Source: Lactobacillus johnsonii | GTDB taxonomy: Bacteria > Bacillota > Bacilli > Lactobacillales > Lactobacillaceae | Direction of reading: 5' to 3' | Assembly: GCF_014058685.1 (NCBI RefSeq) | Contig: NZ_CP059055.1 | Coordinates: 186,001-250,000 of the forward strand | Length of the DNA: 64,000 nucleotides | Shown: in pieces, positions 19,064 through 26,827 of the stretch | Numbering within the stretch: position 1 is the first letter of the stretch | Layout of the letters: every line of letters begins with the position of its first letter | Position numbers and translations under genes: made by a program | The notes under the pieces: generated by a model | What the model was told of the DNA's origin: nothing | The model's database searches: none | What the model saw: the letters and a program-made list of their open reading frames with translations, nothing else

Positions 19064-20026
19064 TTAACGTTGCTTTTTCGCTTCTTGTAAAACAGCTAGG
19101 GTATTTAGACTATGGGTAAAAGCTTGATCAGCAGCTGTAAAATCATGTTGATCAATAATCTTAGTGAATTCGATAAATTCAGCAATCATTCGATGAGAAT
19201 ACTTGTTGTGGTTAACAACTTTCGGCTCTTCTCCTAGTAATTGGATGCCAACTTTTGGCATTTCATTAGGATGGCCGTAAATAATGAGTGCACCTTTTTC
19301 ACCTTCAATGGTGCTGACATTAGGTGAAAAGCTATCTTTAGCTGCAATTGAACTGGCTTGTTTGTCAGAATAGCCCAAGTGAAGGATGCCAGAAGTATCA
19401 ATATTTTTTTGAATAGTTGGGAAATATTTAACAGAATCTGGCTTACCAAATAATTTAATAATAATGTGTAAGTTGTAGATGCCTAAATCCATTAGAGCCC
19501 CACCATCTTTTTTAGGATCGAAAGCTGGTTGAATGTCCCCTTCTAAGAAAGCATCATAGCGACTTGAATATTGAGTGTAATTAAGATTAACAACATGAAT
19601 TGGGGCAATTTTAGCTAAGTTATCTTCAATGAATTTAAAGTTTTCTAAATAAATGTTAGTGATCGCCTCAACAATAATTACTTGGTTTTTATCAGCAATT
19701 TCTTTTAATTCACGTGCTTCATCAGTTGTAGCAACAAATGGTTTTTCACAAATGACGTTTTTTCCTGCTTCTAATGCGGCCTTGGCAATACTAAAATGCA
19801 AACTATTTGGAACAGCTACATAGACAGTATCGACATTAGCATCATTAAATAGGTCAGTATTGTTATCGTATAATTTTGAAATATTATACTTTTCTTGCAA
19901 TTCAAGACCAATTTGATGGCTTCTTTTAGTAGTTGAAAGAGCCGCAAGTTCAAGATCTGGGATTTGATCAGCAATTGATAGAAAATCATGAACAATTTTT
20001 CCTGAGCCAATAATACCTAATTTCAT
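19064..20026 (-). CDS. Gfo/Idh/MocA-family NAD(P)-dependent oxidoreductase
   Basis: This 320-residue protein has an N-terminal Rossmann domain (LGIIGSGKIVHDFL), the EKPF motif near residue 94 and a C-terminal GFO/IDH substrate domain with GALMDLGIYNL. Family members oxidise or reduce sugars, inositols or similar polyols in the cytosol. Specificity cannot be assigned. AAAGGAGA precedes the start. It is the last gene of a three-gene minus-strand unit with two extracytoplasmic proteins upstream, 13 bases from the nearest; the biological link is not obvious. Confidence 0.9.
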   Translation of the reverse strand: MKLGIIGSGKIVHDFLSIADQIPDLELAALSTTKRSHQIGLELQEKYNISKLYDNNTDLFNDANVDTVYVAVPNSLHFSIAKAALEAGKNVICEKPFVATTDEARELKEIADKNQVIIVEAITNIYLENFKFIEDNLAKIAPIHVVNLNYTQYSSRYDAFLEGDIQPAFDPKKDGGALMDLGIYNLHIIIKLFGKPDSVKYFPTIQKNIDTSGILHLGYSDKQASSIAAKDSFSPNVSTIEGEKGALIIYGHPNEMPKVGIQLLGEEPKVVNHNKYSHRMIAEFIEFTKIIDQHDFTAADQAFTHSLNTLAVLQEAKKQR

Positions 20027-20039
20027 AAGGTAATCTCCT

Positions 20040-20822
20040 TTAATTAAGTTTAAAATTTAATTTTTTAGCATTTTTAGTAACTGAGGAAGGTACGGTTAAC
20101 TTTTTAACTTTATTAATGTCATAAAGATGTAAGGTGAGCGTACCTTCTTTCTTAGTATTATAAGTAACTTTATAGTACATATCAGTTAGTTGTTCTTTTC
20201 GATTAGTAGAAATTCTTAAATCAATATTTTTAACATTAGTTGACTGTGGATCGCTAGTGGGAGCGACAGTAGTTGCTTTTTGCATGCTTTTAATTACATC
20301 GCTATTATCACCCTTATAAGAAATAATATAGCCATTGAATCCGTTAGATTTAATGGTCATATGTTTAAAGGCATCGTCAGAAAATTGGGTGAAATCATGT
20401 GCGGTATAAAGCTTTTTATAGCCTGAATAAACTTCACTAAAGATGGCATTTTGTTTAATGTAATTCCATTGTTTCGTGCCATCACGGTGGTAAACATAGT
20501 CTTTGTTACCCCATAACTCAGAATTAGTATCAGACTTAGGGATGCTTTTCATGGTAATATGGATGGCATTATCTGGACCGACGACATAATTTGAATACAT
20601 TTTTGACTTTGCATTGGTAGTTTTGACATTAACGCGTGCAGTAGCAATTTGGGTATTGGCGGCCGTAGTTAATGCATCTTTAACGCTTGGCTTATTAAAT
20701 GCAATAATTGCGCCCCAAACTACTACGATTAGGATAATAATACCTAAAATTAAAGCGGCAATTTTGCCGCCTTGATTGTTAGAAAAAATAATCTTTTTAT
20801 CTTTGATTTTATTTTTTTCCAT
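20040..20822 (-). CDS. Membrane-anchored extracytoplasmic protein, paralog of the upstream lipoprotein
   Basis: This 260-residue protein has a basic cytosolic tail, one transmembrane segment (about 20-45, ALILGIIILIVVVWGAII) and an outward domain. The domain ends LTVPSSVTKNAKKL, matching the LAVPSDIQKNA ending of the lipoprotein encoded 20 bases upstream. Both also share a WxxKDxYxx / W-x-K strand pattern, so I regard them as paralogs with different anchors. The fold resembles LolA-like or DUF6612-type beta proteins, but I cannot assign it firmly. Function unknown, perhaps envelope sensing or binding. Confidence 0.7.
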   Translation of the reverse strand: MEKNKIKDKKIIFSNNQGGKIAALILGIIILIVVVWGAIIAFNKPSVKDALTTAANTQIATARVNVKTTNAKSKMYSNYVVGPDNAIHITMKSIPKSDTNSELWGNKDYVYHRDGTKQWNYIKQNAIFSEVYSGYKKLYTAHDFTQFSDDAFKHMTIKSNGFNGYIISYKGDNSDVIKSMQKATTVAPTSDPQSTNVKNIDLRISTNRKEQLTDMYYKVTYNTKKEGTLTLHLYDINKVKKLTVPSSVTKNAKKLNFKLN

Positions 20823-20842
20823 CAGTGTATCTTTCTAAATGA

Positions 20843-21670
20843 TTATTGATTATTTTGTTCTTCTTGTGCTTTCTTGATGTCTTCAGCACTAATTGCATTC
20901 TTTTGAATGTCAGAAGGAACGGCTAAATCACTGTGTTGACCTAATTGGTCGTAGGTTAGGTTCCAAGTGAAGTTATATTTTCCGCCAGCAGTATATTGGG
21001 CCTTAAAGGTCATTGACTCGACATTTTTGGTAGTTGGATCAATTAAATAAGTGATCTTAAGATTTTGAACTTGAGCTGATTTTACTAAGCGGGCTACCTG
21101 CATATTTTGAGAACCAGGAGTGTTCATGGCATCAATAATTAAAGGATTGACGGCATTCCATAGGTTGGCATCGGTACCATCAAAACTGATTTCATAATTT
21201 CCATTTTTTCTTTGAACAGTGGCTTTTTGAGCTAAAGATTTGTTAATTTTATTAAAAGTTGCAGGATCGAATCTTTCCTTTACTTGGTCTGAATCAAAGC
21301 TATCTGCATCAATTGAGTTTTTAATCCAATGGCCCTTGTTTTGCTCTAAAAGTAAGTACATATCCTTCTTGGTAAGCCACATTTGTTCAGTTTGAGATTT
21401 CTTCTTTTGAGTTAAGGTATAGGTAAGGTTAGTTACATCACCTTTGTCTTTGAATAAACCTTCTGATTTTGACTTTTGGTTCATTTCATTAGAATTAGTA
21501 GTTTGAGTGAAGTGACCGTTAGCAAAGCTAGAATTAAATTTTGCATTGATTAATGAACTTGCAGAAGGTCCAGTACTCTTTGCTTGTTTACTGCTTTTAT
21601 TTGAACAAGCTGTAGTTAAAGAAACTAAAATTACTCCCAATAAAATTAGGAAGCTGAATTTTTTCTTCAT
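20843..21670 (-). CDS. Lipoprotein, DUF6612/LolA-like
   Basis: The start is ATG 21668-21670. GGGGGA lies eight bases upstream, and the apparent longer frame from 21688 begins inside that ribosome binding site. The 275-residue product has a lipoprotein signal with lipobox SLTTAC (Cys about residue 22), a short Ser/Lys spacer, and a beta-rich domain with MWLTKKDMYLLLEQ and a C-terminal LAVPSDI ending. This pattern fits DUF6612-like proteins, with moderate confidence. It is first in an operon with its membrane-anchored paralog and a Gfo/Idh oxidoreductase. Confidence 0.75.
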   Translation of the reverse strand: MKKKFSFLILLGVILVSLTTACSNKSSKQAKSTGPSASSLINAKFNSSFANGHFTQTTNSNEMNQKSKSEGLFKDKGDVTNLTYTLTQKKKSQTEQMWLTKKDMYLLLEQNKGHWIKNSIDADSFDSDQVKERFDPATFNKINKSLAQKATVQRKNGNYEISFDGTDANLWNAVNPLIIDAMNTPGSQNMQVARLVKSAQVQNLKITYLIDPTTKNVESMTFKAQYTAGGKYNFTWNLTYDQLGQHSDLAVPSDIQKNAISAEDIKKAQEEQNNQ

Positions 21671-21755
21671 AAAAATATATTCCCCCAATAAATGTATCTA
21701 TCTTATTTTATTTTACTCTATTTTTGACTGAAAAAAGTATTCTAAGAGCTTAACT

Positions 21756-22178
21756 TTAGTGCTTTTTAAGGACATTTAAAATATTGCGCAATTTACTGCC
21801 TTTAACTTGTAAGTTACTTACTGCTTGGGTTACTTCAATGCAGCCAATATATTTACCATGTTCATTGTGAAGACTATAGAAGGAAATGTTAATTGGTTGT
21901 TTATTTTTGGTAATCATGATTGAAATGTTTTTACGCTTGCCGGCGTGCATTTGATCTAGGACTTCCTTAACATGCTTTTGACTGTGGCCGGGATGCACTT
22001 CAAAAACAGTCTTACCTATGTCTTTTTCAGTACGCTTAAATAGGCGATTCTCATTCATAGAGGACCAGACAACACGGTCGTTTTCATCTAAAACGTCCAT
22101 TTCTTGTGGAATTGTTCTAAAAATTGCATTTAGCTGTTCAAGTGAGAGATGCCCACCATCTAACTTGATATTTTCCAT
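21756..22178 (-). CDS. Solitary PAS-domain protein (PAS of the DUF438 type)
   Basis: The protein is almost only a PAS domain: LDENDRVVWSSMNENRLF, the acidic/His motif TVFEVHPGHSQKHVKEVL, then a beta strand INISFYSLHNEHGKYIGCIEV. This is the C-terminal PAS (PF13596-like) normally fused to DUF438/hemerythrin-like domains, here without partners. The start at 22178 (140 residues) has GGAAG nine bases upstream; the longer frame at 22202 has none. It carries no output domain, so it may bind a ligand such as haem or a metabolite and signal by protein contact (inference). Confidence 0.8.
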   Translation of the reverse strand: MENIKLDGGHLSLEQLNAIFRTIPQEMDVLDENDRVVWSSMNENRLFKRTEKDIGKTVFEVHPGHSQKHVKEVLDQMHAGKRKNISIMITKNKQPINISFYSLHNEHGKYIGCIEVTQAVSNLQVKGSKLRNILNVLKKH

Positions 22179-22339
22179 AATTAAATACTTCCAATTCATC
22201 AAAATTAATATATCTATCGTTATTTTAACATTAAATATTTTGTGAATTAATCAAGCTTTTTTCCGTAATTCCTATGAAAATTTTGAATAAGCGTGTAAAA
22301 TAGTTAGTGAAACATTGAATTTTAAAGGAGATACAGTTC

Positions 22340-23032
22340 ATGTCGAAATTAGTTTTAATTCGTCACGGTCAAAGTGAATGGAACCTTTCTAACCAATTTA
22401 CTGGTTGGGTTGATGTAAACCTTTCAGAAAAAGGTGTTGAAGAAGCTAAGAAGGCTGGTCGTTTAATTAAGGAACACGGTCTTGAATTTGATCAAGCTTA
22501 CACTTCATTATTAACTCGTGCTATCAAGACTTTGCACTACGCACTTGAAGAAAGTGACCAACTTTGGATTCCTGAAACTAAGACTTGGAGATTAAACGAA
22601 CGTCATTACGGTGCTCTTCAAGGTTTAAACAAGAAGGATACTGCTGAAAAGTACGGTGACGAACAAGTTCACATTTGGCGTCGTTCATACGATGTTTTGC
22701 CACCAGCTATTGATGACGATAACGAATACAGTCAAGCACATGACCGTCGTTACGCAAATCTTGATCCACATATCGTTCCTAAGGCAGAAAACTTACACGT
22801 TACTTTAGATCGTGTAATGCCATTCTGGGAAGATCACATTGCTCCAGATTTACTTGACGGCAAGAACGTTATTATTGCTGCACACGGTAACTCACTTCGT
22901 GCTTTAACTAAGTACATTGAAAACATCTCTGATGATGACATCATGGACTTAGAAATGAAGACTGGTGAACCAGTTGTTTACACATTTGACGACAAGTTAG
23001 ATGTTGTTAACAAAGAAAAGCTTGACGACTAA
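22340..23032 (+). CDS. gpmA: 2,3-bisphosphoglycerate-dependent phosphoglycerate mutase
   Basis: This 230-residue protein has the RHG signature [10 protein letters not shown] near the N-terminus (phospho-His at about residue 9), the [11 protein letters not shown] segment, and [10 protein letters not shown] with the second active-site His. It interconverts 3- and 2-phosphoglycerate in glycolysis. AAAGGAGA is well placed. Codon use is highly biased, as in other abundant glycolytic genes. A strong terminator follows. Confidence 0.97.
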   Translation: MSKLVLIRHGQSEWNLSNQFTGWVDVNLSEKGVEEAKKAGRLIKEHGLEFDQAYTSLLTRAIKTLHYALEESDQLWIPETKTWRLNERHYGALQGLNKKDTAEKYGDEQVHIWRRSYDVLPPAIDDDNEYSQAHDRRYANLDPHIVPKAENLHVTLDRVMPFWEDHIAPDLLDGKNVIIAAHGNSLRALTKYIENISDDDIMDLEMKTGEPVVYTFDDKLDVVNKEKLDD

Positions 23033-23053
23033 TTTTTAGTTCTTGAGTAAAAG

Positions 23054-23081
23054 AAGCTCCGACGAAAGTCGGAGCTTTTTT
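23054..23081 (+). terminator. Terminator of gpmA
   Basis: AAGCTCCGAC, GAAA loop, GTCGGAGCTT, then T run. Confidence 0.9.
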
Positions 23082-23097
23082 GTTGAGAGGGATAATC

Positions 23098-23379
23098 ATG
23101 AGAGAAAGAATTGTAACATACCCAGCAATCTTTAAACCAATTGAAGATAATGTTTACTTTATTAGTTTTCCCGATGTTAAGGGAGCTATTACTGAAGGGC
23201 ATGGACTAAAAGATGCTTTTGAAATGGCAGCAGATGCTTGGGGAACAATTTTGTTTGATGAAAAGAAATTGCCAAAAATGACTGATCCCGCTGAGATTAA
23301 AATAGAGTATCCTGGCACTTTTGTCACATTAGTATCGACTGATCTAACTAAGTCAGTAGCTAGCTTTGAAAAAATATAA
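23098..23379 (+). CDS. HicB-like antitoxin-family protein, orphan
   Basis: This 93-residue protein matches the HicB fold: YPAIFKPIEDNVYFISFPDVKGAITEG followed by a helix (LKDAFEMAADAWGTILF). The start is ATG 23098 with GAGAGGG upstream; the frame can be extended only into the gpmA terminator. No HicA (dsRNA-binding) toxin gene is visible on either side, and the protein lacks a clear C-terminal DNA-binding domain. Orphan HicB-like proteins are common in lactobacilli. Whether this one acts as an antitoxin, regulator or something else is unknown. Confidence 0.75.
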   Translation: MRERIVTYPAIFKPIEDNVYFISFPDVKGAITEGHGLKDAFEMAADAWGTILFDEKKLPKMTDPAEIKIEYPGTFVTLVSTDLTKSVASFEKI

Positions 23380-23506
23380 CTATACCTGCTAAGCTGGTCC
23401 TCCAAGCTGAGAAAAAGAAAATTAATTTTTCCAAAGTATTAACAGAAGTACTTAGGAAAAAATTGAACTATCAATAATTACCAGGCAAAGCTAAAATATA
23501 TTAATG
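23380..23506. other. Intergenic stretch without a recognised gene
   Basis: This part of the 23380-23974 gene-poor gap holds no convincing ORF with a ribosome binding site, and no clear terminator for the HicB-like gene. The rest of the gap holds the small RNA, the toxin-like ORF and the rpsN terminator listed separately. Confidence 0.5.
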
Positions 23507-23535
23507 ATGACATTCCCTTAAAAATCTTATATAAT
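23507..23535 (+). promoter_or_regulatory. Promoter of the small plus-strand RNA
   Basis: -35 ATGACA (23507-23512), 17-base spacer, -10 TATAAT (23530-23535): one of the best sigma-A promoters in the window, with no protein-coding gene behind it. Confidence 0.7.
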
Positions 23536-23541
23536 TGTAAA

Positions 23542-23631
23542 AGAAAAGGAGATAGAGAGTGCGAGTCTCTACCTCCAATCGTAACTTAAGATGACTGAGT
23601 GTGTGGCTAATCCTTGTGATTAGCCTTTTTT
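23542..23631 (+). ncRNA. Candidate antitoxin small RNA (RNA II-like), about 90 nt
   Basis: A strong promoter is followed within about 90 bases by a perfect terminator (GGCTAATC 23605-23612, GATTAGCC 23618-23625, T run). The RNA would start with a 5' stem-loop (TAGAGA 23553-23558 / TCTCTA 23566-23571). It then carries ACCTCC (23571-23576) and CGTAAC (23580-23585), the same elements found on this strand at 23760-23770 opposite the ribosome binding site of the divergent small ORF. Convergent transcripts sharing direct repeats and an overlapping 3' terminator region is the layout of Fst/par-type type I toxin-antitoxin loci. Assignment is inference from architecture. Confidence 0.55.
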
Positions 23632-23752
23632 GTTATTGCATAAGCAATTGTTGCACGGATTAGGAAAATACCCAATGCGTTTAAGACAATGCCGATAGCA
23701 ATAGCAGCTATTATCAAGGCACACCAACACTCCAGCCTATCCAAATTATCAT
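23607..23752 (-). pseudogene. Candidate type I toxin: small hydrophobic peptide ORF with a one-base frameshift
   Basis: GGAGGT (complement of 23760-23765) stands seven bases before ATG 23750-23752. From there the frame reads MIIWIGWSVGVP and hits TGA. One extra T in the CCTTGA tract would join it to the other frame, giving LIIAAIAIGIVLNALGIFLI and onward: a 48-residue peptide with a long hydrophobic core, a basic tail and a TAG inside the small-RNA terminator hairpin. The region's length (146 nt) is exactly one base short of 48 codons plus stop. A weakly placed TTG (23742-23744) could instead start a 45-residue peptide. Family not identified by homology; called toxin-like from layout and hydrophobicity. 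Confidence 0.5.
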
Positions 23753-23849
23753 GGCTTCCACCTCCGTAACCTAAAATATATGTGAGGGGTGTAGAGCCAT
23801 GAAAAGTTACTAAGCTCTTATATTAGCTATCTATAAAAGCCTAGTAAAA

Positions 23850-23855
23850 ATTATA
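23850..23855 (-). promoter_or_regulatory. -10 element for the toxin-like transcript
   Basis: TATAAT on the minus strand about 85-90 bases upstream of the GGAGGT of the toxin-like ORF. No strong -35 is seen. Confidence 0.35.
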
Positions 23856-23891
23856 TCAAAATATGAATTGAGAATTTGTAGTATTAAACAC

Positions 23892-23920
23892 AAAAAAAAG
23901 ACATTCCATCAGGAATGTCT
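23892..23920 (-). terminator. Terminator of rpsN
   Basis: Minus-strand stem AGACATTCC / GGAATGTCT with a TGAT loop and an eight-base T run. Confidence 0.85.
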
Positions 23921-23974
23921 AAAGTGTGACTATATGTTTAAATTTTGATTTAACTAAGAACTAGTTTTATAATT

Positions 23975-24232
23975 TTACCAACTAGCTTTGCGCACACCAG
24001 GAAGTTGTCCCTTGTGTGCTAATTCTTTAAAGCGTAAACGTGACATACCAAACTTACGCATATAACCATGTGGTCTACCATCATGTAAATCACGGTTATG
24101 GTAGTGAGTTGGGTGAGCATCAAGCGGTAATTTTGCTAATGCTTCTACGTCACCAGCTTCTTTTAATTCATAGTATTTCTTGATTAATTCACGCTGCTTA
24201 GCAGCCTTAACGATTTTGGATTTTTTTGCCAT
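23975..24232 (-). CDS. rpsN: 30S ribosomal protein S14, zinc-independent (C-minus) form
   Basis: This 85-residue S14 has the conserved [24 protein letters not shown]-type C-terminus but no CxxC pairs, so it is the zinc-free paralog. In bacilli the C-minus S14 sits apart from the main ribosomal operon and replaces the zinc-binding copy under zinc starvation, usually under Zur control (family knowledge). Here too it is isolated and monocistronic. The upstream region has an AT-only 16-bp palindrome (24327-24342) that could be an operator, but it is not a classic Zur box. AAAGGA precedes the start. Confidence 0.93.
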   Translation of the reverse strand: MAKKSKIVKAAKQRELIKKYYELKEAGDVEALAKLPLDAHPTHYHNRDLHDGRPHGYMRKFGMSRLRFKELAHKGQLPGVRKASW

Positions 24233-24326
24233 ATATCTTTCCTTTCGAATATAGAGTATAAAAAATAGTTTAATTAAGAATAAAAAAGGACTAATTTGAG
24301 CTAACTTAAAGTAAGTATATTGTATT

Positions 24327-24342
24327 AAATTATTAATAATTT
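24327..24342. promoter_or_regulatory. 16-bp perfect AT palindrome between rpsN and gtrA
   Basis: AAATTATTAATAATTT is its own reverse complement and lies in the divergent promoter region. It could be a metalloregulator (Fur/Zur-like) operator for rpsN, but AT-only sequence makes chance occurrence likely. Confidence 0.25.
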
Positions 24343-24415
24343 GTCAAAAAGAAAGTATTTTAAAAAGAATTAGTTTAAAATAAGTAATGATTGATTAAAG
24401 AAGGGAAAATAAGCC

Positions 24416-24853
24416 GTGGGTATTTTTAAAAGAATACTTCATAATGAAGACTTGCGACAGCTAATAATTTATGTATTAATTGGTGTGTTAGGATTAGGTG
24501 TTGACTTTGGAATTTTTGCCATTCTAACTCACTTTAAGATGCAAGTCGAAGTAGCTAATTTTATTTCATCATCTTGTGGGTTGATCAACAACTTTTTCTG
24601 GAATAGTTTTCTTAACTTTAAGGTTCACGATAAATTATTAGTAAGATTTATTTCCTATTATTTAGTAGGACAAATTACAACTTTGTTTACAACTGTCTGC
24701 CTATTTATTTTTGTAACTCAACTTGGCTATAATCAATTGATTGTAAAGGCTGTTTCTACATTTATCGCTACCTTGATCCAATTTGTAATTAATAAGTTAC
24801 TTACCTTTAGAAAAATTAAAACTACTAAACCAAAAGTAGACGTTAGAAAGTAA
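24416..24853 (+). CDS. GtrA-family membrane protein (lipid-linked sugar flippase-like)
   Basis: This 145-residue protein has four membrane spans and matches the GtrA family: RQLIIYVLIGVLGLGVDFGIF at the start, NNFFWNSFLNFK in the middle and the KLLTFRK ending. GtrA-like proteins are thought to flip or bind polyprenyl-phosphate sugars. The start is GTG 24416 with GAAGGGAAA upstream. The GT2 gene follows after 19 bases, making the usual GtrA-GtrB pair. Confidence 0.88.
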   Translation: MGIFKRILHNEDLRQLIIYVLIGVLGLGVDFGIFAILTHFKMQVEVANFISSSCGLINNFFWNSFLNFKVHDKLLVRFISYYLVGQITTLFTTVCLFIFVTQLGYNQLIVKAVSTFIATLIQFVINKLLTFRKIKTTKPKVDVRK

Positions 24854-24872
24854 TAAGAAAGACTGTTAAAGT

Positions 24873-25805
24873 ATGAAAAAATTATCAATTATAGTTCCTT
24901 GTTATAATGAAGAGGAATCTGTACCACTTTTTTATCCCGCAGTGAATAAAGTAATGGATACTATTCCTGATCTAGAACCAGAATATTGGTTTATTAACGA
25001 TGGATCGAAGGATAATACCCTAAAAGAAATTAAAGAACTACGCAAGAAGGATCCAGAGCATGTACACTTTGTTTCATTTTCAAGAAACTTTGGTAAGGAA
25101 TCCGCTCTTTACGCTGGACTTCAAGCGGCAACTGGAGATTATGTGGTTGTAATGGATGTTGACTTACAAGATCCTCCTAAGTTCTTACCACAAATGTATG
25201 ATCTAATTAAAACGGGAGAATACGACTGTATTGGAACCCGTAGAGTGGATCGTACCGGAGAAGCTAAATTTAAGTCCTTCTTAAGCGATATGTTTTATAA
25301 GGTGGTTAATAAGATCTCTGATACTGAAATCGTACCAGGAGCTCGTGATTATCGAATGATGACTCGTCAAATGGTAGACGCAGTTTTGAATATGCCTGAA
25401 TACAACCGTTTTTCAAAGGGGATTTTCTCTTGGGTTGGATTTAAGACCAAATACTTAGACTATCACAATGTTGAACGTGTTGCTGGTGAAAGTGACTGGA
25501 ACACTTGGAAGTTATTCAAATATGCCATGGATGGGATTGCCGACTTTTCTCAGGCTCCGCTTAACTTGGCTGTCTGGATTGGTACAGGATCGTTTATCTT
25601 ATCACTTATTGGATTGATAGCAGTGATTATCCGTCGTGTGCTTTACCCAGATTCAAGCATTTTTGGTTGGGCTTCAATGGTATGCATTATATTGCTTCTT
25701 GGTGGTCTACAACTTCTCTGCATTGGTATTTTAGGTAAATATATTGGTAGGGTATATATTCAAGTTAAGAATCGACCAATTTATATTATTAAAGAGAAAA
25801 AATAA
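24873..25805 (+). CDS. Family 2 glycosyltransferase, GtrB/YkcC-type (polyprenyl-phosphate sugar synthase)
   Basis: This 310-residue protein has a GT2 domain (1-225) with SIIVPCYNEEESVP, FINDGSKDNT, the catalytic VVMDVDLQDPP (DxD-like) and GESDWNTWKLFKYA. Two C-terminal membrane spans follow (about 235-300). These enzymes load glucose or a similar sugar onto undecaprenyl phosphate at the inner leaflet, to be used outside for decoration of wall polymers. It forms an operon with the gtrA-like gene upstream and ends in a strong terminator. The final acceptor cannot be read from the sequence. Confidence 0.92.
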   Translation: MKKLSIIVPCYNEEESVPLFYPAVNKVMDTIPDLEPEYWFINDGSKDNTLKEIKELRKKDPEHVHFVSFSRNFGKESALYAGLQAATGDYVVVMDVDLQDPPKFLPQMYDLIKTGEYDCIGTRRVDRTGEAKFKSFLSDMFYKVVNKISDTEIVPGARDYRMMTRQMVDAVLNMPEYNRFSKGIFSWVGFKTKYLDYHNVERVAGESDWNTWKLFKYAMDGIADFSQAPLNLAVWIGTGSFILSLIGLIAVIIRRVLYPDSSIFGWASMVCIILLLGGLQLLCIGILGKYIGRVYIQVKNRPIYIIKEKK

Positions 25806-25812
25806 ACGTAAT

Positions 25813-25849
25813 AAAAGACCGAAGTTCACGTGGAGCTTCGGTCTTTTTT
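25813..25849. terminator. Bidirectional terminator after the GT2 gene
   Basis: AAAAGACCGAAG / CTTCGGTCTTTTTT with an 11-base loop. On the minus strand it would also end any transcript coming from the AGGAGGG signal near 25920. Confidence 0.85.
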
Positions 25850-26042
25850 GATAACAAAAGTTAGTATTCTTTAAGTTAGACTTGTTTATGATTGTACTTC
25901 TTCCAAAAAAATCCCTCCTGTATTTAATTTCTAAAAAAGCGTCGCTGATCATACTAACAGAAAAAATTTTTTATCGTAAGTAATTTTTTTGGAGATTCTA
26001 AATTTGAAAAGTGCGATAATTTGAACAAGGGAGAATTTACGA

Positions 26043-26756
26043 ATGAAAAAATTAACAAAAGATATCTGGATAAAGATTGCTCTATCTCTTCTAGGAGTTT
26101 TGGCTGCTATTTTGGTCTATGTACCTAACTATGCTCTAGTTGATCAAGGGCTCAAAGGTAGATGTGCTATCTTTTTTATTATTGCGATAGTTTTACTTTG
26201 GCTACCAATGGAGCTAAAGAGCAGTATTTTTGCACTTAATTTTTATTATGAATTAGGTTTGATTTTGATTATTGTCTTTTTCATGACTAATCAAATGGCA
26301 ATGAATTTTACTATTGGTCTAGTGATTGCTTTGCTTTTACTAACTTGGATTGGAATGGTAATTTTTAAAAATAATTTAGTCATGAAGCAAAAAAATAGTG
26401 AGCTTTTAATCATTAGACTTGTCATGATGCTGGTTTTAGCATATTTAGCCTATATCAGCGGTTTTGCAGCTCTTATGGGAGCTGAGATCTTTACAGTACA
26501 AGGACAAACTTGGCTACTTATTTTGGGTTTTGTTCTGTGTGTATATTATCTCGTCTTAGCAGGAAGTATTTGGCAACCATGGTTTAGAAGATGGACTTCT
26601 TGGATCATGATTTTAGTAGCAGTTGTTTTGCATATGTTATTTGCAAGTGCCACCTCTTTAAATATTATCTTTTTGCCTTTAATTGGAGAGGTTATTTTAC
26701 TTATTCTAGCTTGGCGGAGTAACAGAATTTTAATGAAAAAGAAAAGGATTTCATAA
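26043..26756 (+). CDS. Polytopic membrane protein, unknown
   Basis: This 237-residue protein is almost wholly hydrophobic, with about eight predicted spans and a basic tail (RSNRILMKKKRIS). I do not recognise the family. AAGGGAGAA lies about seven bases before the ATG. The GRP-family sugar transporter gene follows after 71 bases without a clear terminator, so they could be cotranscribed. No catalytic motifs are evident. Confidence 0.7.
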   Translation: MKKLTKDIWIKIALSLLGVLAAILVYVPNYALVDQGLKGRCAIFFIIAIVLLWLPMELKSSIFALNFYYELGLILIIVFFMTNQMAMNFTIGLVIALLLLTWIGMVIFKNNLVMKQKNSELLIIRLVMMLVLAYLAYISGFAALMGAEIFTVQGQTWLLILGFVLCVYYLVLAGSIWQPWFRRWTSWIMILVAVVLHMLFASATSLNIIFLPLIGEVILLILAWRSNRILMKKKRIS

Positions 26757-26827
26757 TTAGCTCTTGTCAGACTGTATCGATCCTTGATAGAATTAATTGT
26801 TTAAAAATTTAGGAGAGATACAAAATT

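Noticed and set aside
25731-25952. 73-residue minus-strand ORF across the GT2 end and its terminator
   Set aside because: It reads through a strong terminator hairpin and its ATG has no ribosome binding site.
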